Translations under genes and position numbers: made by a program
Assembly (NCBI GenBank): GCA_013043705.1
Contig: JABDNS010000019.1
Coordinates: 1-32,321 of the forward strand
DNA length: 32,321 bases
Direction of reading: 5' to 3'
Source: Pseudomonadales bacterium
Lineage (GTDB): Bacteria; Pseudomonadota; Gammaproteobacteria; Pseudomonadales; UBA7434
The notes under the pieces: generated by a model
What the model was told of the DNA's origin: nothing
The model's database searches: none
The model's input: only the letters and a program-made list of their open reading frames with translations
Shown here: positions 25,743 through 32,321 of the stretch, in pieces
How the letters are laid out: each line of letters begins with the position of its first letter
How positions within the stretch are numbered: position 1 is the first letter of the stretch

Positions 25743-25747
25743 GCTGA

Positions 25748-27160
25748 TCAGCTCTCGATGCCCAATTTATTCAGCCGGTAACGAAGCGAGCGGAAGCTTA
25801 TGCCCAATAACTTTGCGGCCTCGGTGCGGTTCCAGCGACAAGACTCCAGCGCCTGCATAATTTCCTGCTTTTCTATTGTCTCGAGGTAATCATCCAGCGA
25901 ACCAGTTCGGGCGCCGAGGGTATTTACCATGCTTGCCTCAGGGGCTGGCGCTACTTCTGCCCCGGCGTTGGTTTCAGCCGCGCTAGAGGCGCCGCTCATA
26001 TCGCGGTGTTGCCGCATATTGCTTTGGAAAATTAAATCATCGGCATCGAGCCGGGTTTTTTCACACAGCGCAATACTGCGCTCCAGCGTATTTTCCAGCT
26101 CCCGAATGTTGCCGGGGAAGCGATATTCGCATAGGCGCTCAATAGCGGCGTCGGTGAGCGAACGTTTGGGGGTATTTTCGCCCGCGATTTTTGCAAGGAT
26201 GTGTGCGGCGAGTGCGGGAATATCCTCGCTTCGCTCACGCAGCGGCGGCACATTCAGTTCAATAACATTGATGCGATAAAACAGGTCATCGCGAAACAGT
26301 CGCTCGTTAACCAGTTGTTGCAAGTTGCGATGCGTGGCGCTGAGCAGGCGAACATCTATACCGAATTCTTCGTTACTGCCAATAGGGCGTATGGATTTTT
26401 CCTGGATAGCACGCAGCAGTTTTACTTGCATGGACAGTGGTAAGTCAGCTATTTCGTCGAGCATCAAGGTGCCATGGTTAGCCGACTCGAACAGCCCTTT
26501 TTTGTCTTTGTCCGCACCGGTAAAGCTGCCCTTCTTATGCCCGAAAAATTCGCTTTCAACCAACTCGGCTGGAATTGCTCCGCAGTTAACAGCAACAAAA
26601 GCTTGTTGAGACCTGCTGCCCAGCTCATGAATACACCTGGCGCAGACCTCTTTGCCTGCGCCTGATTCGCCGTAAATAAAAACCGGCGCCTGGCTTCTGG
26701 CCACTTTCACAATCAGCTTTCTCAGATTAACAATGGCCCCGGACTGCCCAACCAGCTTGCGTTCCAGCAGCTCAATGTCATTGCCTGCGATTGCCGGCTG
26801 CATTGAAACCGCCGACTGAACCATAGACTTTAGCTGCTCGATATCTATCGGCTTGGTTAAAAAATCAAATGCACCACGCTTGAGTGCATCGATTGCTGTG
26901 TCCATGCTGCCGTGTGCGGTAATCATTGCCACCGGTATGTGCGCAAAGTTGCTGGCAATATAGCTAACCAGGTCGAGGCCGTCCCCATCCGGCAGTCGCA
27001 TGTCGGTGAGACACATTGAAAACTGTCTATCAGAAAGTGCAGCCTTGGCGTCAGCGACACTACCTGCCAGCACTGCGTTAAGGCCAATCCTGTCGAGCGT
27101 TATTTCTATGAGCTTGCAGATATCAGGCTCATCATCGACCACCAATATGGGTGAACTCAC
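25748..27160 (-). CDS. pilR: Sigma54-dependent response regulator PilR
   Basis: PilR is the NtrC-type activator that turns on the major pilin gene from a sigma54 promoter in Pseudomonas. The 470-residue product has a receiver domain with phospho-acceptor D53 (CLTDMRLPDGDG), and an AAA+ domain with Walker A GESGAGKE at 164-171, the sigma54-contact loop GSFTGA at 211-216 and Walker B LMLDE at 232-236. A Fis-type helix-turn-helix follows (RWNRTEAAKLLGISFRSLRYRL). The Walker A has alanine where GESGTGKE is usual. Start is GTG 27160 (MSSPILVVDDEPDI). pilS ends seven bases upstream, so the two are one transcript. Confidence 0.95.
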   Translation of the reverse strand: MSSPILVVDDEPDICKLIEITLDRIGLNAVLAGSVADAKAALSDRQFSMCLTDMRLPDGDGLDLVSYIASNFAHIPVAMITAHGSMDTAIDALKRGAFDFLTKPIDIEQLKSMVQSAVSMQPAIAGNDIELLERKLVGQSGAIVNLRKLIVKVARSQAPVFIYGESGAGKEVCARCIHELGSRSQQAFVAVNCGAIPAELVESEFFGHKKGSFTGADKDKKGLFESANHGTLMLDEIADLPLSMQVKLLRAIQEKSIRPIGSNEEFGIDVRLLSATHRNLQQLVNERLFRDDLFYRINVIELNVPPLRERSEDIPALAAHILAKIAGENTPKRSLTDAAIERLCEYRFPGNIRELENTLERSIALCEKTRLDADDLIFQSNMRQHRDMSGASSAAETNAGAEVAPAPEASMVNTLGARTGSLDDYLETIEKQEIMQALESCRWNRTEAAKLLGISFRSLRYRLNKLGIES

Positions 27161-27167
27161 AATCGAT

Positions 27168-28862
27168 CTACCCCGCGTTTCCGGCTAAATTGAGTGGCTG
27201 CCGTTCTGGGTGCGCAAATCGAACCCTGAAGCAGTGTGGCGAAAAGGTATCGTCCAGCGCCGCTGCACCAAGCCGGTTGGATTCAGCGATATAACCGAGT
27301 GTGGCTTGGTTGGCTGTGCACAATTCCCTGCAGATGTATAAGCCTAGCCCGCTACCGCTGCGACCCGTGGTAAAAAATGGCTCGAACAGGCGCTCAATGT
27401 TGTCGGCTGGAACGCCGCTGCCGGTGTCGTATATGTCCATAATCGCACAGTTGTCATCGAGCCAAACGATAATCGCTGCGCGTTTCCCGGCATCACCCTG
27501 GCTGGCATGATTTACGGCGTTATCCAGCAGGTTCCTTACCACTTGTTCAAGGTGCGCGGGGTCAAAACGGGTGAGCACGGAGTCGGGGCAATGCAGGGTT
27601 ACGGTTACAGTGTTTTCTGCTTGGTACCTGTCTACCAGCCGACGCAGCCAATCGGCGATATCGACTAACATTTCCCTGGCCGGCTCTCCCCTGGATACAT
27701 CCATGATGTTACTGATGATCTTCGAGCATCGATTACAGTGGTCTACAATCATATCGGCCAGTTCCACATCCTTGCCGCTACTGGCTTCGCGCAATAGCTG
27801 TGCGGCGTGACTCGCAGCGCCTATCGGGTTACGGATTTCATGGGCAATACTAGCCGTTAGTTTTCCCAGCGAAGATAGTTTGAGTTGCTGTGCCTGCTGG
27901 ACAATCTTGGACAAGTCTTCAACAAATATTAATGATTCATCAGAGTTTTCCGCGTCCAGGCTTACCCAGGTTAACCTGAACTCATTGTTGTCGGCATGCA
28001 CTGAGGTTGAAAAGCGAGCACGCGTAGATACAGCGGGCTCGCTACTTTTGAAGTGTTTGTACACACTGGCATGATAGTTGGCCAGCTCGCTATTAATATC
28101 GGCCAGTGAGCATTTTCCGGGATCGATATGTTCAGGCACAATACGCATTGCGGCCCTGTTGCAGGCGAGCACATTGCCCGCTGCATCCACAATCATAACG
28201 CCGGTTTGCATCCTGGCAATAATTAGCTGGTTTAACTGTTCGAGTTTTCGTGCAGAGGAGGCTTCCTCAAGTGCCCTGGCTTCACCTTGCTGCATGCGCC
28301 TTGCGAGGTAGCTAATGGCAACGCTGGCGATGAAAAAGCTCAGGCCTAGCCAGCCACTGGCAACGATTTCATTCTGTCGCGCAACTTCGTCAAACAGCCT
28401 CGCACCGACGCCGGCAAATAGAAACAGTGTTGCAATGGCCGGCGGTACCAATGCGAGGGCGCCGCGGATAAAAATGGCTCCAGCGGCTACCGAAATCACC
28501 ATTAGCGTGCCAAGGCCCGAATCAATTGGCCCGCTGGCTAGTGCAATAAGTTGCAGCAGGAAAATATCGCTCAACACAACCAGCAATAGCGCAAGTCTGT
28601 TTGGCGCCCAGCCTCGCAATACCAGCGCTAATAAAAGTGCGTTAATTGAAAAGTAGCAAAGTGCCGAGCCAAGAAATAATTGCGGATAATCCTGGCCGAT
28701 CGCGCTGTCGGTAAAAGATAGCGCCCAAAGCAGCGCGGTGATACCGAGCCGATAGCACAAATAAACAATTAAGATCGGACGATCGTAATCTACTGGCAGT
28801 TGGTGAGCGTCACCAGCGTCAGGGCTTTGCTTTGGCTGCCGGGCTGTCGCCGCTGCATTCAT
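27168..28862 (-). CDS. pilS: Sensor histidine kinase PilS
   Basis: PilS is the membrane kinase partner of PilR; in P. aeruginosa it senses pilin level in the membrane. The 564-residue product has six hydrophobic segments between about 30 and 188, a linker, and a PAS-like domain at about 212-310 (QTGVMIVDAAGNVLACNRAA). The dimerisation/phosphoacceptor box SIAHEIRNPIGAA has H341. The ATPase domain has N box VVRNLLDNAVNHA, G1 YDTGSGVP and G2 GRSGSGLGLYI. ATG 28862 gives a soluble N-terminal tail of about 28 residues. The 155-base spacer upstream, between nadE and pilS, is AT-rich and has no clear promoter. Confidence 0.95.
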   Translation of the reverse strand: MNAAATARQPKQSPDAGDAHQLPVDYDRPILIVYLCYRLGITALLWALSFTDSAIGQDYPQLFLGSALCYFSINALLLALVLRGWAPNRLALLLVVLSDIFLLQLIALASGPIDSGLGTLMVISVAAGAIFIRGALALVPPAIATLFLFAGVGARLFDEVARQNEIVASGWLGLSFFIASVAISYLARRMQQGEARALEEASSARKLEQLNQLIIARMQTGVMIVDAAGNVLACNRAAMRIVPEHIDPGKCSLADINSELANYHASVYKHFKSSEPAVSTRARFSTSVHADNNEFRLTWVSLDAENSDESLIFVEDLSKIVQQAQQLKLSSLGKLTASIAHEIRNPIGAASHAAQLLREASSGKDVELADMIVDHCNRCSKIISNIMDVSRGEPAREMLVDIADWLRRLVDRYQAENTVTVTLHCPDSVLTRFDPAHLEQVVRNLLDNAVNHASQGDAGKRAAIIVWLDDNCAIMDIYDTGSGVPADNIERLFEPFFTTGRSGSGLGLYICRELCTANQATLGYIAESNRLGAAALDDTFSPHCFRVRFAHPERQPLNLAGNAG

Positions 28863-29017
28863 TAATCGTTACCGTGCGTCGTGCGTGCTCGTGGCTGTAC
28901 TGTTTGTGGATTTAATTGCTTGTGGCTGTTGTTGCGATTGGCTTGGTTAGCTTGATTTATAAATCTTAGTTCAAACTGTTATTAAGCGGGGCGCCATGCA
29001 GAAAAACTAGCCAGGAA

Positions 29018-29851
29018 TTAGTCATAAATTGTTGGTATTGGATCGCGTTTATGTGCGGTTGCCGCGTATATTTCCAGCAATCGCTTTTCGATGGCCGGGT
29101 CGATGCGCCGGCCTTCCAAAAAATCGTCGATTGCGTTGTAACTGATACCCAGCGCGCGCTCGTCAGCTTGTTGGGGCACAAGATCCTCAAGATCTGCAGT
29201 GGGCGTTTTTTCTATAATTTTTTCGGGCGCGTGCAAGTGTTTTGCCACGGCACGAACCTGGCGTTTGTTCAGGCCAAATAATGGCGCAAGGTCGCAAGCG
29301 CCGTCACCCCATTTGGTGTAGAAGCCAGTGATGTTTTCGGCAGAGTGATCGGTACCAAGTACCAGTCCTCCCAAAAGCCCCGCAATTTCGTATTGGCAAA
29401 TCATTCTCGAGCGTGCTTTTACGTTGCCCTTGGCAAAGTCTACCCGGCCAGCGTCGTCTGGCAGAAGGCCGGCCAATGATAAACTGCCGCAAGTAGCGCT
29501 GTGTGAGGCATCGGTACCGGCTTTTACATTAACGCTAATTGCGTGGGTTGGCTGGATAAAATCCAGTGATTTTTGTGCGTCGATTTCATCGCGCTGGGTG
29601 CCGTAGGGCAGGCGTACTGCGACAAACGCATAATTATTATCCGCGGTTCCCTGGTTCAATTCATCAATGGTCATCTGTGCCAGCCTGCCCAAAGTGCAGG
29701 AATCAACACCGCCGCTAATACCCAGCACTAGGTACTTCAAGCCGGATTCAAGCAGCGTCGACTTCATAAAGTCGATTCTTCGGCGAATTTCGAAATCCGG
29801 ACCGATTTCGGGAAGTACCTTCATTGCTTCTATTACTAACTGTCGATTCAT
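29018..29851 (-). CDS. nadE: Ammonia-dependent NAD+ synthetase NadE
   Basis: NadE adenylates and amidates nicotinic acid adenine dinucleotide to make NAD+, using ammonia. The 277-residue product (E. coli 275) has the PP-loop [44 protein letters not shown] and [19 protein letters not shown]. It lacks an N-terminal glutaminase domain, so it is the short, ammonia-using type. ATG 29851 has GGA a few bases upstream. It lies 77 bases after pgeF on the same strand and 155 bases before pilS. In P. aeruginosa nadE is far from pilS, so this is an unusual neighbour. Confidence 0.96.
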   Translation of the reverse strand: MNRQLVIEAMKVLPEIGPDFEIRRRIDFMKSTLLESGLKYLVLGISGGVDSCTLGRLAQMTIDELNQGTADNNYAFVAVRLPYGTQRDEIDAQKSLDFIQPTHAISVNVKAGTDASHSATCGSLSLAGLLPDDAGRVDFAKGNVKARSRMICQYEIAGLLGGLVLGTDHSAENITGFYTKWGDGACDLAPLFGLNKRQVRAVAKHLHAPEKIIEKTPTADLEDLVPQQADERALGISYNAIDDFLEGRRIDPAIEKRLLEIYAATAHKRDPIPTIYD

Positions 29852-29928
29852 TTTTCCAGGCCTTGGCGTATCAACTAAAATTGAATTTGCTCAATTGCGC
29901 GTAGCAACATACTCAATCAAGCGGCTCG

Positions 29929-30840
29929 TTAATCGTCTAAATAAATAAAGCTTGCCATGCGCCCGGTAACACCGTCGCGCCGGTAAGAAAAAAATCTTTG
30001 CGCATCACTGGCCGTACAAAAGCCGCCACCATAAATATGTTGTATGCCGCATCGATGTAATGCCAGCGTTGCCATTCGATACAGGTCGGCCGTGTATCGA
30101 ATGGTATCGCCGCGGCCTTCTGCCGCAAGTGGCGCAATTAATGCGGGCTTTTCGCGTTGGCCGGCATTGTTGAAATTGGCTTCGGGGCAGGGCGCAAACG
30201 CTTCCAGGCAACCTTTTTCATATTCGCTGAACTCGCCGCTGCCACTGAAGTATTCGCAGGCGCGCTTTTTTACGTCGTTGCCCACCACAAATTTCGTGGG
30301 GCCGATCGCAGGGCCAAGCCAGGCATAAATGTTTCTACAGTCTTTAGTGCTGGCCAGTGCGAGCTTGCTGGCCATTGCCTGTACGGTATTGTCGATAATG
30401 CCATCCAGCAGCCCGCGCCAGCCTGCGTGGATTGCACCCACACATTTCCCCTGGTTATCACAAAGTAAAATCGGCAGGCAGTCGGCGGTAAGCACCACGC
30501 AAACTTCGCCGGCGCTGCAACTAATGCCGGCATCACTGGCAACAGCGGGCTCCACATTTGGGTCGCTACTTTTGAATTCGCTCACCTTTGTGCTGTGCGT
30601 TTGCTCCAGCCAGCGCCATCGATGTGGCGTTTGGCTATTTCTCCCGCTCATTTCTTTTGCGCAGAAGTCGGCGAGTTGCTGTCGATTTGTGCGCACATTT
30701 TCGGCGTCGTCTTGTACATGCTCGCCCAGGTTGAATGAGCTAAACGGGCCGCTACTCACACCGCCTACGCGCGTTGTTACGCCGGCGCGAACCCTTGCCG
30801 GTGCCGGCCAAACCGGGCACAACAGCTCAAGTGCCTGCAT
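29929..30840 (-). CDS. pgeF: Peptidoglycan editing factor PgeF (laccase-domain, YfiH family)
   Basis: PgeF is the former YfiH. It prevents misincorporation of serine in place of alanine in muropeptides, and members also act on purine nucleosides. The 303-residue product has the metal-site residues H82 (LEQTHSTKV), C121 (TADCLPILL) and H138 (AIHAGWRGL), and ends with RFFSYRRDGVTGRMASFIYL. ATG 30840 (MQALELLCPVWPAP) lies inside the end of pxpA, overlapping by 14 bases. This points to translational coupling. The frame stays open further upstream (to 30960) but overlaps pxpA more and looks non-coding. Confidence 0.93.
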   Translation of the reverse strand: MQALELLCPVWPAPARVRAGVTTRVGGVSSGPFSSFNLGEHVQDDAENVRTNRQQLADFCAKEMSGRNSQTPHRWRWLEQTHSTKVSEFKSSDPNVEPAVASDAGISCSAGEVCVVLTADCLPILLCDNQGKCVGAIHAGWRGLLDGIIDNTVQAMASKLALASTKDCRNIYAWLGPAIGPTKFVVGNDVKKRACEYFSGSGEFSEYEKGCLEAFAPCPEANFNNAGQREKPALIAPLAAEGRGDTIRYTADLYRMATLALHRCGIQHIYGGGFCTASDAQRFFSYRRDGVTGRMASFIYLDD

Positions 30841-31555
30841 CTGGGCGTACCTGCTTAAAAATTTGATAGAGACCTTTAGCGATGCCAAGCGACAAAGGCG
30901 TATCGCCATGCACACAGATTGTATGCACTGCCGTTTGCACATGGCCGCTGTCCAGCGCATTCACCGGCAGTCCGCCGGCGAGTTGCTGCGCTTGTTGTAC
31001 TGCGGCCTCCACGTTATCAATGCAGGCGCCCGCTAAATGCCTTGGTGCGAGCATGCCGGACGCCATGTACCTTCGGTCGGCGAAACCCTCTGCGTAACAC
31101 GCGATGCCGCGCGCGGTGGCGCGCTTGAAAAGCACGCTTCCTGCCAGTGCGATAATGCCCATTTTCCTGTCGTAAGTTTGAATAATATTGAGAAATCTAT
31201 CGGCCAGTTCGCTGTCGATTGCACATTCATTGTAAAGCGCGCCGTGCGGTTTCACCCAGGCCAGTCGTCGATTGTAACGACCCAGCTCAACGGCTATTTT
31301 TTCCAATTGCGCAAGCAAGCTGTTTTGCAGCTCATTGGCCGACAGTTGCATGGCCTGGCGGCCGAAGTTTTCCCGGTCCGGGTAGCCGGGATGCGCGCTC
31401 ACCACACAATTGTGCGCAACGGCAAGCTCGATACTATTTGCGATGCTCTCATCGTCGCCAGCGTGTGCACCGCAGGCAATATTAGCGATGTCGATGAGCG
31501 GGATAATCTCGGCATCGAACTTCCCGCCTTCTCCCAAGTCTGCATTTAGTTGCAT
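30827..31555 (-). CDS. pxpA: 5-oxoprolinase subunit PxpA (LamB/YcsF family)
   Basis: PxpA works with PxpB and PxpC to open 5-oxoproline with ATP to give glutamate, removing a damage product of glutamine. The 242-residue product begins MQLNADLGEGG and has ANIACGAHAGDDESI, SAHPGYPDRENFGR, KPHGALYN and AEGFADRRYMASGMLAPR, all landmarks of the family. ATG 31555 lies 20 bases after the pxpC stop. The usual order pxpB-pxpC-pxpA is kept, with pxpB presumably outside the window. Confidence 0.95.
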   Translation of the reverse strand: MQLNADLGEGGKFDAEIIPLIDIANIACGAHAGDDESIANSIELAVAHNCVVSAHPGYPDRENFGRQAMQLSANELQNSLLAQLEKIAVELGRYNRRLAWVKPHGALYNECAIDSELADRFLNIIQTYDRKMGIIALAGSVLFKRATARGIACYAEGFADRRYMASGMLAPRHLAGACIDNVEAAVQQAQQLAGGLPVNALDSGHVQTAVHTICVHGDTPLSLGIAKGLYQIFKQVRPDAGT

Positions 31556-31575
31556 TTTTCCAAGCCTATCATGCT

Positions 31576-32321
31576 TTATTCGTGGTTCGGGCTTTGTTTG
31601 CGCATGTATTGTTGCATCGAATATTTGGCGCGCTGCAATGCTGCGCTTTGCTTAACGCTAGCGCTGCGTGCCTGCGCAAAATTAACTTGAATAAACTGCA
31701 CGCTATCGCCTGGCGGCAGTTGAGCCAGTTTGTAAAGATCGGCCTCAATCACGTTGGCTATGCACGGGTAGCCCCCGGTGGTTTGCGCATCGGCGAGCAA
31801 CACGATTAGCCCTCCGTCGGGTAGCAGTTGCATGGCGCCTCGCGCCACGCCATGCGAAGCCATTAATCCGGCCTTATCTCCGCGTGCAAGCGCTGCAGTA
31901 GCTCGTGTATTTGCACATTTAAAGCGAGCGCCCATACGATCGCTATCTGCTCCCATAATAAACGGCTTGGCGCAGATAATTTGAGTTAAATCATTTTGCA
32001 CTGCTGCATAGCCCGGGCCGGGCAAGATAGCGATAACGTTATCCGGTGAGGCCTCGCGCAAGCTAAAGCGTGCACTAATTTGGCACTCCAGCGGTAGGAA
32101 ATGCTTTTGCTTCGGCGCTAGTGGATATGGCTGGATCTTTTCAGCGCTGCCAAGCATGTGCCCTTCAATTCCGCCGAAGCCAGCGTTCAGGTCGGTGGCG
32201 CGTGACCCAAGCACTTCGGGGCAGTCAATGCCGCCGGCAATGGCTAGGTAGCTGCAACCGGCGGCGCCGCGATTTGAAATTTGCAAGCGACCGCCAGCGG
32301 GTATATAGGTTGGGCTGGCAT
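31576..32321 (-). CDS. pxpC: 5-oxoprolinase subunit PxpC (biotin-dependent carboxyltransferase family), partial
   Basis: PxpC is the second subunit of the 5-oxoprolinase hydrolase part. The frame stays open to the window end, so the N terminus is missing, probably about 50-60 residues. Visible landmarks are IPAGGRLQISNRGAAGCSYL near the cut edge, AIAGGIDCPEVLGSRATDLNA, LPGPGYAAV, SDRMGARF and GLMASHGVARGAMQLLPDG, and the C-terminal LLADAQTTGGYP followed by LAQLPPGDSVQFIQV. It is co-directional with pxpA and pgeF. Confidence 0.93.
   Translation of the reverse strand, partial: ASPTYIPAGGRLQISNRGAAGCSYLAIAGGIDCPEVLGSRATDLNAGFGGIEGHMLGSAEKIQPYPLAPKQKHFLPLECQISARFSLREASPDNVIAILPGPGYAAVQNDLTQIICAKPFIMGADSDRMGARFKCANTRATAALARGDKAGLMASHGVARGAMQLLPDGGLIVLLADAQTTGGYPCIANVIEADLYKLAQLPPGDSVQFIQVNFAQARSASVKQSAALQRAKYSMQQYMRKQSPNHE

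Noticed and set aside
28954-28965. Perfect palindrome GATTTATAAATC in the nadE-pilS spacer as a pilSR operator
   Set aside because: Expected by chance at this length in AT-rich sequence, and no matching -35 box supports a promoter here.

Overview
This window is a stretch of gammaproteobacterial chromosome with moderately high GC. Gene content and order resemble Pseudomonas and, by impression only, the Cellvibrionales-type marine relatives. The family calls are E. coli- and Pseudomonas-like throughout: LpxC, SecA, MurJ, FkpB, IspH, LspA, PilS/PilR and a full minor-pilin set. I see no rRNA, tRNA, CRISPR array, insertion sequence or prophage. Coding density is high.

Layout. (1) 1-6904, plus strand: lpxC, a membrane-anchored M23 peptidase, secA, argJ and a mutT-type Nudix gene. 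These cover lipid A synthesis, wall remodelling, protein export, arginine synthesis and nucleotide clean-up. (2) 6901-8486, minus strand: yacG and coaE, overlapping by 4 bp, preceded by a METTL20-like methyltransferase. (3) 8693-17515, plus strand: pyrB, murJ, then ribF-ileS-lspA-fkpB-ispH, the last five in the order known from Pseudomonas. (4) 17811-25003, plus strand: a seven-gene type IV pilus tip operon, fimU-pilV-pilW-pilX-pilY1-(pilY2-like)-pilE. (5) 25034-28862, minus strand: fimT, pilR and pilS. (6) 29018-32321, minus strand: nadE, pgeF, pxpA and a pxpC cut by the window end.

How they work together. PilS/PilR is the sensor kinase and sigma54 activator pair that controls the major pilin in Pseudomonas. 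FimU/PilV/PilW/PilX/PilE with PilY1 form the priming complex and tip of the type IVa pilus. FimT carries a GRxR motif that is linked to DNA uptake in Legionella. The major pilin and the pilB/C/D assembly genes are not in this window.

Points most worth a second look are in the pilus region. Compared with the P. aeruginosa order as I remember it, the fimU-to-pilE block is flipped in place. This leaves fimT stranded on the pilR side with what looks like its own promoter. FimT has alanine instead of glycine before its prepilin cleavage site, and two EF-hand-like loops. PilY1 has an interrupted version of its usual calcium loop and an extra EF-hand-like loop near its C terminus. Two spacers in the operon hold short tandem repeats (3 x 14 bp and 3 x 11 bp). 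A secondary point is a roughly 300-base leader before secA with several short open frames. I did not find a clearly new multi-gene system.
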